From the NCBI RefSeq assembly GCF_035989885.1, contig NZ_CP108518.1:4696001-4760000 (forward strand): a stretch of 64,000 nt of DNA. Direction: 5' to 3'. Within the stretch, counting starts at the first letter, position 1, and each line of letters opens with the position of its first letter. Made by a program: the position numbers and the translations under genes. This document shows, piece after piece, positions 46,136 to 56,486 of this stretch. The notes beneath the pieces were generated by a model. The model was not told the origin of the DNA and ran no database searches. It worked only from the letters and a program-made list of their open reading frames with translations. Source of the DNA: Streptomyces sp. NBC_01232 (GTDB lineage Bacteria > Actinomycetota > Actinomycetes > Streptomycetales > Streptomycetaceae).

Positions 46136-47548
46136 CTACTCCGCGGACCGCTCCCTGGCCGGCGTGCGGGACCGCCCGCGCGGCAACACCCGTAGTGCGT
46201 CGCCCATGTCGGCCACTTCGATGACCTTCATCCCGGCCGGCACCTTGCCCGGATCCGCCGGCACCAGCGCGTGGGTGAACCCCAGCCGGTGCGCCTCCGC
46301 GAGACGCCGCTGCACGCCCGTCACCCGCCGCACCTCGCCGGCCAGGCCGACCTCCCCGATCGCCACGAGGTTCTTCGGCAGCGGGACGTCGCTGGCGGCC
46401 GAGGCCAGCGCGAGCGCGATCGCCAGGTCGGCGGCCGGCTCGGTGAGCTTCACCCCGCCCACCGTGGCGCTGTAGATGTCGCGCTTGCCGAGCGCCGTGA
46501 TCCGGCCGCGCTGCTCCAGCACCGCCAGCATCATCGACACGCGGGAGGTCTCCAGGCCCGAGGTCGTGCGCCGGGGGGAGGGGATCTGCGAGTCCACGGT
46601 CAGCGCCTGCACCTCGGCGACCAGCGGGCGCTTGCCCTCCAGAGTCACGGTCAGGCAGGTGCCGGGCACCGCCTCGGCGCGGCGGGTCAGGAACAGCCCG
46701 CTCGGGTCGGCGAGCCCGGTGATCCCCTCGTCGTGCAGCTCGAAGCAGCCGACCTCGTCGGTGGCGCCGTAACGGTTCTTGATGCCGCGCACCAGCCGCA
46801 GCCGGGCGTGCCGGTCGCCCTCGAAGCTCAGCACCACGTCGACGAGGTGCTCCAGCAGACGCGGGCCGGCGATGGCGCCGTCCTTGGTCACGTGGCCCAC
46901 GAGGAGGGTGGCCATCCCGCGTTCCTTGGAGGCCCGGATCAGCGCCCCGGCCACCTCCCGCACCTGGGCCATGCCGCCGGGCGCGCCGTCGATCTCGGGG
47001 GAGGCGACGGTCTGTACGGAGTCCAGGACCAGCAGGGAGGGCTTCACCGCGTCGAGGTGCCCGAGCACGGCGGACAGATCGGTCTCGGCAGCCAGATAGA
47101 GGTGATCACTGAGGGCGTTGATCCGGTCGGCCCGCAGCCGCACCTGGCTCGCGGACTCCTCGCCCGTCACGTACAGCGTGCGGTGCTCGTCGCTGGCCGC
47201 CTTCGCCGCGACGTCGAGCAGCAGCGTCGACTTGCCGACGCCGGGCTCACCGGCGAGCAGCACCACGGCGCCGGGCACGAGCCCGCCGCCGAGGACGCGG
47301 TCCAGCTCGTCCACGCCGGTGCTGCGGGCGGTCGCGGTCCGGCCGTCGACCTGCGCGATCGGCAGGGCGGCGGTCGAGACCCGGCCGGCGGCGGTGGTCC
47401 GCACGGCGGGCGCGCCCATCTCCTCGACGGTGCCCCAGGCCTGGCACTCGGGACAGCGTCCGAGCCACTTCGCGGTCGTCCAGCCGCAGTCGGTGCAGCG
47501 GTAGGACGGCCGGTCCTTGGCGGATGAACGAGCAGTGCGGGCAGCCAT
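46136..47548 (-). CDS. radA: DNA repair protein RadA (Sms)
   Basis: 470 aa from the ATG at 47548. An N-terminal C4 zinc finger ([18 protein letters not shown]), RecA-like core with Walker [14 protein letters not shown], the RadA-specific KNRYG motif, and a C-terminal Lon-like domain ([21 protein letters not shown]). A branch-migration helicase in recombination; in B. subtilis RadA interacts with DisA, and the same gene pair is kept here on one strand. Confidence 0.96.
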   Translation of the reverse strand: MAARTARSSAKDRPSYRCTDCGWTTAKWLGRCPECQAWGTVEEMGAPAVRTTAAGRVSTAALPIAQVDGRTATARSTGVDELDRVLGGGLVPGAVVLLAGEPGVGKSTLLLDVAAKAASDEHRTLYVTGEESASQVRLRADRINALSDHLYLAAETDLSAVLGHLDAVKPSLLVLDSVQTVASPEIDGAPGGMAQVREVAGALIRASKERGMATLLVGHVTKDGAIAGPRLLEHLVDVVLSFEGDRHARLRLVRGIKNRYGATDEVGCFELHDEGITGLADPSGLFLTRRAEAVPGTCLTVTLEGKRPLVAEVQALTVDSQIPSPRRTTSGLETSRVSMMLAVLEQRGRITALGKRDIYSATVGGVKLTEPAADLAIALALASAASDVPLPKNLVAIGEVGLAGEVRRVTGVQRRLAEAHRLGFTHALVPADPGKVPAGMKVIEVADMGDALRVLPRGRSRTPARERSAE

Positions 47549-47835
47549 GGCGTTCACGGTAGCCGCACCCACCGACAGGCCGGACCGCGGTGCCGGTGGC
47601 GGGGCCCGGCCGCCGCGCTGCGAAGGTGTCGCCACGGACCTGTCCGACGGGGGATCGCCCTTCGCCACCGGACGCGGCGGCGGCTCCCGGCGTGCCCGTA
47701 GCGGCAGGGGATCAGGGCCTGCCGGTCCGACCGCGTCAGGGCCTGCGTCAGCGCCTCACCGATCTGTTCACCCTTAAGGGCTAAATGTGGCGAAGGCTTC
47801 CAGGCCGCCACCGGCGCGCCGCCTACGGTCGCCAG

Positions 47836-49599
47836 GTGAACAGCAGCAGCCAGGCACACTCCTCAGCGCGCACCGGCGCACACCGGGCGCACGGGCGCAT
47901 GCCCCACGAGGGCGAGCAGCCGCCGCCGTTCCGGCACGAGCCCTACCTGGACGGCCTGTTCACGTACTGCCTGTCGGTCCTGTGCGACCACGACACCGCG
48001 ACCGACGTGCTCGGGGACGTACTCGCCGTGGCCGAGCGGCATCCCGGCCGCTGCCCCGACGAGGGCGACCGGCGCGCCTGGCTCTACGCACTCGCCCGCT
48101 GGGGCTGCCTGCACCGGCTCGCGGAGCACCGGCGCGCGCGACTGGGAGCGCATTCCGCCCGGCGTGCGCCGGAGCACACCGAGCACGAGCGTGCGCCGGG
48201 TGGCGGAACGGCCCCCGACCACGGCCGGGAAGCCCACCGGCCTCTTGACGTGAGCGCCTACCGCCGTACCGAGCTCGCCCGGCTCGCCTGGCCCGAAGCC
48301 GCCGGCACCACGCCCGAGCAGCGCGAAGCCCTCGAACTCGCCGTCCGCCACCGGCTCGGCGTCCCCGAACTCGCCGCCGTCCTCGGCACACCTCCGGCCG
48401 CCGCCCGCGAGCTGCTCTCCGGCGCCGCCTGCGAGGTCGAGCGCACCCGCGCCGCCCTCGCCGTCGTCGAGACCGGCAACTGCCCCGGCGTCTCCCGGCT
48501 CACCGGCGACGACGGCGACGGCAACGTCCTGCTCTCCAGCACCCTGCGCGCCGAGCTCGTCCGCCACGTCGACGACTGCCCCCGGTGCCGCCGCGTCGCC
48601 GAACGCGTCGGCGCCGCAGGCCCCTGGCCCGGCTCAGGCGGCCTCAACACCGCCGCGCTCCCCCTCGTACCGGCCCCCCGCACCGCCGTCCACGCCGCGA
48701 TGCTCCGCTCCGGCCGGGGCCGCGGCCGCAGCCCCGCCCCGCGCTTCGACCGCACCGGCTTCCCCATGGATCCCAAGGACCGCGCGGCCCGCCGCGACCG
48801 GCTGCGCGCCCGGGTCGTGACCACCACCGTGGTCGCCACCGTCGTCGCCGCCCCGGTCCTGGCACTGTGGGCGGCGTACCGCGGTGACCCCGCCGTCGGC
48901 GAGCACGCCGGCGGCGACGCCACCCGTATCTCCGCCAGCGAGTCCGAACTCCCCACCGCGCGGACCGACGGACACCCGCTGACCGCCTACGAGAACGCCG
49001 GGAACGCCGCCAGCACCACCAGCGGCCCCGGCTTCGCCCAGAGCGACACCGCCTCCGACGTCTCCGTCGAGGTGATCAGCACCGGCCCGCCGGCCACCCC
49101 CGACCAGACCGGCAACCCCGGCCGCCTCAGCGTGGCCGCGTCCTCGCAGGGCTCCGTCACCCTGCTCACCCTCGCCGCCTCCGGCGGCGCCCCGGTGGAC
49201 TGGCGGCTCTGGTCCGACGCCCCCTGGCTGCGCGCGAGCCGGACCGCGGGCACGCTGGCCCCAGGAGAATCGGTCACCCTACGGATCGCCGTCGACCCCG
49301 AGGCCCAGCCCGTCGGCGCCTGGAGCGCCCGGGTCGGAGTCGACCCGAGCGGCGCGGTGGTCTCCATCCAGGGCCGGGGCCGCCCCGCGTCGACATCCCC
49401 GCCCACCCCGGACCCGACACAGCCCGGCACTCCGGCGCCCTCCCCGGACCCGACGCAACCGCCCACCCCGACCCCGTCCCCGACGGAGCCGACGATCCCG
49501 CCGCCCTCCCCGACGCCCCGGCCGACACCGACGGAGGGCTCAGGCGGAACGGTTTCCCCCGCCCCGGACCCCGCCCCGTCGGCGTCACAGGCCCCCTGA
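47836..49599 (+). CDS. sigma-factor-like / zinc-finger / TM / BACON-domain fusion protein
   Basis: 587 aa from the GTG at 47836. Residues ~35-70 (YLDGLFTYCLSVLCDHDTATDVLGDVLAVAERHP) and ~145-205 (TTPEQREALELAVRHRLGVPELAAVLG) look like ECF sigma regions 2 and 4. Then a C-x37-H-x3-C-x2-C zinc-binding pattern (Cys206, His244, Cys248, Cys251) like ZAS anti-sigma factors; a TM helix (328-347); a BACON-like beta-sandwich (about 425-515, VDWRLWSDAPWLRASRTAG...); and a Pro/Thr-rich tail. The tail and BACON domain should be outside the cell. It may couple wall or glycan binding to a cytoplasmic sigma-like part. The 287-bp spacer before it contains the palindrome CCCTTAAGGG (47771-47780). Confidence 0.85.
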   Translation: MNSSSQAHSSARTGAHRAHGRMPHEGEQPPPFRHEPYLDGLFTYCLSVLCDHDTATDVLGDVLAVAERHPGRCPDEGDRRAWLYALARWGCLHRLAEHRRARLGAHSARRAPEHTEHERAPGGGTAPDHGREAHRPLDVSAYRRTELARLAWPEAAGTTPEQREALELAVRHRLGVPELAAVLGTPPAAARELLSGAACEVERTRAALAVVETGNCPGVSRLTGDDGDGNVLLSSTLRAELVRHVDDCPRCRRVAERVGAAGPWPGSGGLNTAALPLVPAPRTAVHAAMLRSGRGRGRSPAPRFDRTGFPMDPKDRAARRDRLRARVVTTTVVATVVAAPVLALWAAYRGDPAVGEHAGGDATRISASESELPTARTDGHPLTAYENAGNAASTTSGPGFAQSDTASDVSVEVISTGPPATPDQTGNPGRLSVAASSQGSVTLLTLAASGGAPVDWRLWSDAPWLRASRTAGTLAPGESVTLRIAVDPEAQPVGAWSARVGVDPSGAVVSIQGRGRPASTSPPTPDPTQPGTPAPSPDPTQPPTPTPSPTEPTIPPPSPTPRPTPTEGSGGTVSPAPDPAPSASQAP

Positions 49600-49648
49600 C
49601 GGGGCCGGCCCGAGCGGGACGGGGTCAGACGGTCGGGCGGTCAGGCGG

Positions 49649-50509
49649 TCAGGCAGGATCCGCGGGGTGCGGGGCCATCGGCAGCAGCGAGGCGAGCCGC
49701 GCCTCGCACAGCTCCACGAGGGCGTCGTACCCCTCCTTGCCCATCAGCTCCGTCAGCTCGGGGCGGTACGAGACGTACACCGGCTCCCCGGCACCGTGCG
49801 CCGAGGTGGCCGACGTGCACCACCAGTGCAGGTCGTGGCCGCCCGGACCCCAGCCGCGGCGGTCGTACTCACCGATCGACACCTGCAGCACGCGGGTGTC
49901 GTCCGGCCGGTCGATCCAGTCGTAGGTCCGGCGGATCGGCAGCTGCCAGCAGACGTCGGGCTTGGTCTCCAGAGGCTCCCGGCCCTCCTTCACGGCCAGG
50001 ATGTGCAGCGAGCACCCGGCCCCGGCGGGGAACCCCGGCCGGTTCAGGAAGATGCACGCGCCGTCCCACCGGCGGGTCTGCTTCTCCCCGTCGTCGTCGT
50101 GCTGCGTCCACCCGCTCTCGCTGCCGACGTCGTGGAACTGCCACAGCTCGGGCGTCAGCCGCGCCACGTGCTGCGCGACGCGCTTCTCGTCGTCATCGTC
50201 GGAGAAGTGCGCGCCGAGCGTGCAGCACCCGTCGTCCGCCCGGCCCGCCTGGATGCCCTGGCAGCCACTGCCGAAGATGCAGGTCCAGCGGGAGGTGAGC
50301 CAGGTCAGGTCACATCGGAAGACCTGCTCGTCGTCGGCGGGGTCGGGAAACTCCACCCAGGCCCGGGGGAAGTCCAGCCCCTTCTCGTCGGCGACGACCA
50401 CGACCTTCTCCTTGCCGCCCTTGGCCTTGGCGCTGCCCTTGCCCTTGACGGTGTCCTTGCCCGTGTCCTTCTGCGACCGGGTCTTGTTGGCCTTCTTCGT
50501 ATTTGGCAC
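49649..50509 (-). CDS. conserved Cys-rich protein (DUF3109-like)
   Basis: 286 aa from the GTG at 50509 (a GTG at 50515 is also possible). A Lys-rich N-terminus ([21 protein letters not shown]) is followed by a domain with the cluster [11 protein letters not shown]...[11 protein letters not shown] and later cysteines ([20 protein letters not shown]), which may hold a metal or Fe-S centre. A final [10 protein letters not shown] motif is seen. No Shine-Dalgarno sequence is visible. The TnpB pseudogene ends 18 bp upstream, so its promoter lies within the insertion. Confidence 0.75.
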   Translation of the reverse strand: MPNTKKANKTRSQKDTGKDTVKGKGSAKAKGGKEKVVVVADEKGLDFPRAWVEFPDPADDEQVFRCDLTWLTSRWTCIFGSGCQGIQAGRADDGCCTLGAHFSDDDDEKRVAQHVARLTPELWQFHDVGSESGWTQHDDDGEKQTRRWDGACIFLNRPGFPAGAGCSLHILAVKEGREPLETKPDVCWQLPIRRTYDWIDRPDDTRVLQVSIGEYDRRGWGPGGHDLHWWCTSATSAHGAGEPVYVSYRPELTELMGKEGYDALVELCEARLASLLPMAPHPADPA

Positions 50510-50527
50510 AAACACAAGCGTCTCAGA

Positions 50528-52505
50528 TCAGCAGAATGATCCCGGACCGGACGGAGTGTCGGGTTCACGGGCGAGTTCCCACCAGGGAGGGGTGGCGTGG
50601 GCGTGGAGGTGGAAACCTGCGCCCAGTGCCGCTCCTCTCGGCCGGTGCCGACGGGCGGTGGGTGTGCTGATCGTCGTCACGTCCTGGTGCCGGTGGGCTG
50701 CGCGGGGCAGCGGTTTCCGGTCCGTGTGGGCGTGTCCCTCCGGACGCTGGCCTGCTGGGCCCGGGGGCCCGGCGGGGGAGGGTGTCCGGCGTCGCCGGGG
50801 CGCCGGACGTGTGGTTCTGCGGCGGGTGGCTCCGGTTTTCGACCGGTCCAGCCGGCTTGGTCTCCGCGCGGCCGGTGTGATGGTTGCGCCGGCTTCCAGC
50901 GTGTCCACGACCGCGCGGATGGCCATGGTTCCGGAGGCCCGGCTCGTGATCGTTCTGCCTTGGTGGGTGAGGCCGCGCGATGCGATCCGTTGCCAGGCAC
51001 CCTGGTCGCGGTCGCCCTGCCAGGAGCAGGCGGGGCAGATGGCCCACTTCCAGCCGGGTGCGGTGAGCCGGTCCGGGGCCGCACGGTGCCGTAGCGGGGT
51101 GAGGCACCGCGGACAGTGCCTGGAGGTGTCGCGTGCCGGAACGGTGACCACGGCGATGCCCGACTCGCCCGCCATGTGTCGCAAGCGGTCGACGATCTGC
51201 CCGCGCACCTGCTGGGAAAGACGCGTGTTCATCGTCCGTCCCATGCCGCCCGCCTCCATTGAGCGGAGGTCTTCGACGTAGATGACGCTCGCTCCGGCGG
51301 CGATGGCCTGGTCGACCGCCCACCGAGAGGCGGCCCGGGCCAACGCATCGTTGAGGCTCGACCGACGTGCGCCGACCCGGTCGCACTCCTCGCGGAGAAC
51401 CGCGTGCCGGGCGGCGAGGGGGTGCTGCTCATTCCCGGCGATGAGGCTCCGGTAGTGGTCGGCCTTGCAGTGCAGGCGCTCGGAGAGTCGGCGCAGCCGG
51501 TGCTGCTTGGCGAGGACGCCGGCCGCCCGGAACATGCCTCCGGCCCCTCGGGCGGTGATCCGTCCGTCGCCATGAAGCCGGACCACGCCTGCACTGAGCA
51601 GGGTGTTCAGGCCCCAGTCCACGCCGAGCGCGATCGTGTGCCCGCCGCCTGTGCTTCTCGGTACCGGGTGGGTGTACGCGACATCGGCACGGACGCGACC
51701 TTGCTGCGGGCGGAGCGTGGGCAGGTGCAGCACCGCGCCCGCCGGAATCGTGGGCGGCAGCCTCAGGAGGCAGGCCACCCAGGTCCAGTTCCTTGTAGGA
51801 CCGCGGGTCGGGGCGGTTGGGGAGCTGAAGGCGCACCAGTGCATGATGCGGATCACCGATTCGCTCGATGGTGGCCTGCTGCCGGTCGCACGCCGACAGG
51901 AGCAACGTGCGCGGTGTCCTGGGCGTGGCCTCTAGGTCGAACACATGGACCGGCAGCCGCTTGTGCTTCCCGAGGAACACGGAGACCTGTCGGGTACGTG
52001 CCCTGATGGCACTCGTCGGCAAGTGTCGCCCACCCGGTACCGCTGCGCGGACGGCCTCCCACTCCTGTGCCGTGCGTTTGGCCGGGTCGGCGGGCCAGGT
52101 GGCGATCACTGCCGCAGTCAGGCCGGTGCGCCAACCCGCTGAACGCAGAATTCGCCCGGCCTGCTCCTGTGCCATACGAACGATCCGGTCATTGACCCGG
52201 ATCCCCTCGGGCGGTCCGGCGTTCCAGCCGAGGCGACGCAACGCCATCCATGCCTGTGACGGCAACTTCCTGCCGCCGTCGTCCGTACCGGAGATGAGCG
52301 CCTCCATATCGGGGGCGGTCCAGTGCGCGGCCAGCAGTTCGGAGACCATGCCTGATGCCAGGTCGGCGCACCAGCCGACGCGCTCCGTCAGCGCGGCGCT
52401 GGTCAGCCGTTCTCCGGTCGCCTCATCCACGCCCGTCCGAAGCAAGGCGTGGGCAGCAGCGGTACGGGCGATCTCGCCCTCCGTCAGCGGAACTCGCCGT
52501 CCCAC
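50528..52505 (-). pseudogene. tnpB: TnpB-type (IS605/IS607 group) RuvC-nuclease gene, frameshifted
   Basis: Read from the GTG at 52505, the first ~240 residues ([18 protein letters not shown] ... PNRPDPRSYKELDL) run in one frame. The homologous continuation (NWTWVACLLRLPPTIPAGA) is in the +1 frame from about 51795, so a single-base shift near 51790-51800 breaks the gene. The second part has the RuvC motifs (ALGVDWGLNT, VIYVEDLRSM, GDRDQGAWQ) and a zinc ribbon (HCPRC ... ICPAC). No TnpA-type transposase is nearby. The last ~130 residues are low-complexity. It is an insertion between ppx and the Cys-rich gene. Sequencing error or recoding is not excluded. Confidence 0.8.
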
Positions 52506-52663
52506 GCCGCACCTTCCGTCCCCCGACCTGTCATCCGATCAACGACCCGGCTCACCAAAGGTCGCGCGTTCGATCCGGGAACGGGCATCCAACGCAGCCG
52601 CCCCATAGGAATAAGCACCCCTTACAGAGCTCTGGAGTCTTCCTCGCAGTAGCGTTTCCCCCT

Positions 52664-53602
52664 ATGAGACTCGGTGTCCTGGATGTGGGTTCGAATACGG
52701 TCCATCTGCTGGTGGTGGACGCGCACCCCGGTGCGCGCCCGCAGCCGGCGCACTCGCACAAGGTGGAGATGAGGCTGGCGGAGCTGCTCGACGAGCGCGG
52801 CGCCGTCACACCCGAGGGCGTCGAGCGTCTCGTCTCGGTGATCGGCGACGCGGTGCAGGCCGCCGAGGACAAGGGGTGCGAGGACGTTCTCCCCTTCGCG
52901 ACCAGCGCCGTACGCGAGGCCACGAACGCGGACGAGGTCCTGGCGCGGGTCAAGGCCGAGACCGGCGTCGACCTGCCGGTGCTCAGCGGTGAGGACGAGG
53001 CCCGGCTCACCTTCCTCGCGGCCCGCCGCTGGTTCGGCTGGTCCGCCGGGAAGCTGCTGGTCCTGGACATCGGCGGCGGCTCGCTGGAGATCGCGTACGG
53101 CATCGACGAGGACCCGGACGCCGCCGTCTCCCTCCCGCTGGGCGCGGGCCGCCTCACCTCGGGCTGGCTCCCGGGCGACCCGCCGGACGCGCTGGACATC
53201 CGGGCGCTGCGGCGGCACGTGCGGGCGGAGATCGCCCGGACGGTCCGCGAGTTCAGCCGCTTCGGCGTGCCGGACCACGTGGTGGCGACCTCGAAGACCT
53301 TCAAGCAGCTGGCCCGCATCGCGGGCGCGGCCCGCTCCGCGGACGGCCTGTACGTACAGCGGGACCTGAGCCGCAAGTCCCTGGAGGAGTGGGTCCCGCG
53401 CCTGGCGGCGATGACCACGGCCCAGCGGTCCGCCCTCCCGGGCGTCTCGGAGGGCCGGGCGAACCAGCTCCTGGCGGGTGCGCTGGTGGCGGAGGGCGCG
53501 ATGGACCTGTTCGGCGTGGACCACCTGGAGATCTGCCCGTGGGCCCTGCGCGAGGGCGTGATCCTCCGCAGGCTGGACCACATGCCGGCACCGGGGGCCT
53601 GA
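52664..53602 (+). CDS. ppx: Ppx/GppA-family exopolyphosphatase
   Basis: 312 aa from the ATG at 52664. N-terminal phosphate-1 motif [15 protein letters not shown], phosphate-2 [14 protein letters not shown], and [15 protein letters not shown] are the ASKHA signatures of the short (one-module) actinobacterial Ppx. It splits polyphosphate or pppGpp. The promoter region is squeezed between it and the TnpB insertion (158 bp). Confidence 0.93.
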   Translation: MRLGVLDVGSNTVHLLVVDAHPGARPQPAHSHKVEMRLAELLDERGAVTPEGVERLVSVIGDAVQAAEDKGCEDVLPFATSAVREATNADEVLARVKAETGVDLPVLSGEDEARLTFLAARRWFGWSAGKLLVLDIGGGSLEIAYGIDEDPDAAVSLPLGAGRLTSGWLPGDPPDALDIRALRRHVRAEIARTVREFSRFGVPDHVVATSKTFKQLARIAGAARSADGLYVQRDLSRKSLEEWVPRLAAMTTAQRSALPGVSEGRANQLLAGALVAEGAMDLFGVDHLEICPWALREGVILRRLDHMPAPGA

Positions 53603-53608
53603 GGGCCG

Positions 53609-54565
53609 CTACCGGCCGTCCGAGAAGTTGTGCACCCCCCACCAGCCGGACTCGTCGTGGTAGATGCCCACTCCCACCTCGGTGAACGTCCGGCTGGTCT
53701 GCGCCTTGTAGTGCCCGGGGCTGTGGCGCCACATGGACTGGAACTTCTCCGCCGCCTGCTGGGCGGTCATCGACTCGTCGCTCCACATCACGATGTTCTC
53801 GCCGACCCAGGTGCGCGATCCGGTCACCAGGTGGCCGGTGTCCTTGCTGCCCGAGTGGCCGAAGCCGGATGTGCGCATGTGCCTGGCCCATTCGCGGGCG
53901 AAGCCACTGAGATCGTCCTTCAGTACGAGGGGCGCCAGGCCCACCGTGGCCCGTTCGCCGTTGAGGAGCTTCAGCGACATGGCCTCGGCGTCGCGGACGG
54001 CCTGCGAGGACACCCTCGGCCCGGCCACCTTCGGGTCCGGGCCGACCGGGCCGGACCCGGACGCACCGCCGGCCGGGGCAGGGCCGGGCGCGTCGGCGCC
54101 CTTCGACGGCTTGGATCCGCGGGACGGGGCGGCGTCCGGCCGGACCTCCGCCGAAGGGGAGGCCGCAGCCGCCGGGGACGAGGCGGGCGCGCCGGACGGG
54201 GTCGCCGACGCGAGCGGTGAGCCGGATATCCCGGTCGGGGTGCCCGGACCGGGCTGCTGAGCGGGTTCGGTCGCGGCGCCGGCGGCAGCGCCAGCTCCAG
54301 CGTCCGTGTCCGTGGACGAGGACGCGGCCACGCGGTCGGCGCCCCCGGAAGCGCCGTCCGTTCCGTGGAGGGCGAAGGCCCCCGCCGCGACGGCGACGAG
54401 CGCGGCCGCGGACACCATCAGGCCCGTGCGCCTCGCGCTGCTGCGCGTACGCACCGCCCTGCGGCCCCCCGCACGGCGACGGGACTTCGCAGGGCGCCGC
54501 TCCCTGTCGTGGACCGGCCCGGCTCCCTGGTGGGCAAGGCTTTCGACCGGCTCGTGCTCGTGCAT
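53609..54565 (-). CDS. CAP/SCP-domain protein with N-terminal TM anchor
   Basis: 318 aa from the ATG at 54565 (MHEHEPVESLAHQG), chosen for GAAGG at proper spacing; a longer start at 54613 lacks this. A basic region (KSRRRAGGRRAVRTRSSARR), a TM helix (TGLMVSAAALVAVAAGAFAL), a Ser/Pro/Ala linker and a C-terminal CAP domain (about 205-318: LNGERATVGLAPLVLKDDLS, HSGSKDTGH, GENIVMW, SPGHYKAQ). Extracellular; CAP domains have varied functions. It is convergent with ppx, 6 bp apart. Confidence 0.88.
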   Translation of the reverse strand: MHEHEPVESLAHQGAGPVHDRERRPAKSRRRAGGRRAVRTRSSARRTGLMVSAAALVAVAAGAFALHGTDGASGGADRVAASSSTDTDAGAGAAAGAATEPAQQPGPGTPTGISGSPLASATPSGAPASSPAAAASPSAEVRPDAAPSRGSKPSKGADAPGPAPAGGASGSGPVGPDPKVAGPRVSSQAVRDAEAMSLKLLNGERATVGLAPLVLKDDLSGFAREWARHMRTSGFGHSGSKDTGHLVTGSRTWVGENIVMWSDESMTAQQAAEKFQSMWRHSPGHYKAQTSRTFTEVGVGIYHDESGWWGVHNFSDGR

Positions 54566-54677
54566 GTGTGGCCCTTCGCAGTCGTGCGGAGCTGCTGCCG
54601 GATGGTCCGGCATACAGGGAGACCCGCCCGGGCGACGGCGATAACACTTTCCGGGGCGAACAGCGGGAAACATCCGC

Positions 54678-54709
54678 CCGGCACCGGCACCGGCACCGGC
54701 ACCGGCACC
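54678..54709. repeat. CCGGCA hexamer tandem repeat (about 5 copies)
   Basis: Five perfect copies of ccggca in the 294-bp region between the divergent CAP-domain and TIM-barrel genes. No gene is seen in that stretch. Confidence 0.8.
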
Positions 54710-54859
54710 TACGGCACCGGCCCCGGTGCGGCCCGAGGCCGCCCGTACGGAGCCGGCGGCCGAGCCCGGCACTGAGCCGGTGGCCGGCCCGCCCCGGCCG
54801 CCCCTCCCGCGTGGCCGCCGTCACGGCCGCGGCCGCCGCCGGGCCCGTACCCTGTCCCC

Positions 54860-55735
54860 GTGGCAGAACCAGTCCGTGTCCCGACCGCGAAAGTCGCCCT
54901 CTCCACCGCCTCCGTATATCCGGAGTCGACGGCGACCGCCTTCGAGATCGCCGCGCGCCTCGGGTACGACGGCGTCGAGGTGATGGTCTGGACGGACCCG
55001 GTCAGCCAGGACGTCGACGCCCTGCGCCGGCTGTCGGACCACCACGGGGTGCCGATCCTGGCCGTCCACGCGCCGTGTCTCCTGATCACCCAGCGGGTCT
55101 GGTCCACCGATCCGTGGACCAAGTTGCAGCGCGCCCGGGCGGCGGCCGAGCGGCTCGGGGCGAGCACCGTGGTCGTGCATCCGCCGTTCCGCTGGCAGCG
55201 CCAGTACGCACGGGACTTCGTCACCGGCATCTGGCGGATGGCGGACGAGACCGACGTCCGGTTCGCCGTGGAGAACATGTACCCGTGGCGCTACCGCGAC
55301 CGCGAGATGCTCGCGTACGCCCCTGAGTGGGACGTGACCAAGGACGACTACCGCCACTTCACCGTCGACCTGTCCCACACCGCGACCGCCCGTACCGACG
55401 CCACCGCGATGATCGACCGGATGGGCGACCGGCTCGCGCACATCCACCTCGCCGACGGGAACGGATCGGCCAAGGACGAGCACCTGGTCCCGGGCCGGGG
55501 TACGCAGCCCTGCGCCGAGCTGCTGGAACGCCTCGCGCGGACTTCGTTCGACGGGCACGTGGTGATCGAGGTGAACACGCGCCGGGCGATGTCCTCCGCC
55601 GAACGCGAGGCCGATCTCGCCGAGGCGCTGGCCTTTACCCGCCTGCACCTCGCCACCGCCACCTCAGCGGCGCCCGCCACTTCCGCGGCCCCCGCCACCT
55701 CCGCCGCCGAGCGCGACGAGGTCCGCCGGCCGTGA
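54860..55735 (+). CDS. sugar-phosphate isomerase/epimerase-like TIM-barrel protein
   Basis: 291 aa from a GTG. AP-endonuclease-2/xylose-isomerase-like barrel: [61 protein letters not shown] and HVVIEVNT carry the metal-binding His, Glu and Asp residues. The C-terminus has Ala/Thr/Ser repeats (APATSA). The substrate is unknown. It overlaps the TetR gene by 4 nt, so the regulator likely responds to the pathway. Confidence 0.88.
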   Translation: MAEPVRVPTAKVALSTASVYPESTATAFEIAARLGYDGVEVMVWTDPVSQDVDALRRLSDHHGVPILAVHAPCLLITQRVWSTDPWTKLQRARAAAERLGASTVVVHPPFRWQRQYARDFVTGIWRMADETDVRFAVENMYPWRYRDREMLAYAPEWDVTKDDYRHFTVDLSHTATARTDATAMIDRMGDRLAHIHLADGNGSAKDEHLVPGRGTQPCAELLERLARTSFDGHVVIEVNTRRAMSSAEREADLAEALAFTRLHLATATSAAPATSAAPATSAAERDEVRRP

Positions 55736-56364
55736 CCGATACCCCGGACGCCGCCCAGCCCCGCCGCCGCCGCGGCCCCGGCCGCCCCCGGCAGGACGAG
55801 GCCGACGAGGGCCCCGGCACCCAGGAGCGCATCCGGCTCGCCGCCCGGGAGGTGTTCGCGGAGCGCGGGTACGACAAGACCTCCGTGCGCGGCATCGCCA
55901 AGGTCGCCGGCGTCGACCCTGCGCTGGTGCACCACTACTTCGGCAGCAAGGACGACCTGTTCGCCGCCGCCATCGAGGTCAGCATGGAGCCCGCCCTGGT
56001 GGTCCCCTCGATCCTCGGCGAGGGCCCGGACGGCATCGGCGAGCGCCTCGCCCGCTACTTCCTGGGCGTCTGGGAGAACCCGGTCACCCGTGTCCCGCTG
56101 CTCGCCGTGATCCGCTCGGCGCTCACGCACGAGGCCGCCGCGAAGGTGCTGCGCGGGCTGGTCCTGCGGCGGGTCCTGGAGCGCGTCGCCGCCGACCTCG
56201 ACGTTCCCGACCCGACGTTCCGTGCCGAGCTCGCCGCCTCGCACATGGTCGGCATCGCGATCCTGCGCTACGTGGTCCAGGTGGAGCCCCTGGCGTCCGC
56301 CGACCCGGAGAAGATCGTGGCGCTCGTCGCGCCGACGCTGCAGCGGTACCTGACCGAGGAGTGA
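55732..56364 (+). CDS. TetR-family transcriptional regulator
   Basis: 210 aa from the GTG at 55732, in a GTGA overlap with the preceding gene. A basic N-terminus ([11 protein letters not shown]) and a canonical TetR helix-turn-helix ([35 protein letters not shown], split here at about 37-71) precede a ligand-binding domain of the TetR_C type. ilvD begins 122 bp downstream. Confidence 0.93.
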   Translation: MTDTPDAAQPRRRRGPGRPRQDEADEGPGTQERIRLAAREVFAERGYDKTSVRGIAKVAGVDPALVHHYFGSKDDLFAAAIEVSMEPALVVPSILGEGPDGIGERLARYFLGVWENPVTRVPLLAVIRSALTHEAAAKVLRGLVLRRVLERVAADLDVPDPTFRAELAASHMVGIAILRYVVQVEPLASADPEKIVALVAPTLQRYLTEE

Positions 56365-56486
56365 GCCCGCCGTCCCGGCATCCGGACGAGGTGTCCGGAT
56401 CGCGGGCGGTGGGCGTAGCCTCGTATCTGAGCCATATCCGCAGTCGCGGCTGACCGTACAGCCGCACTCATGGGGAGTGAAACCGC

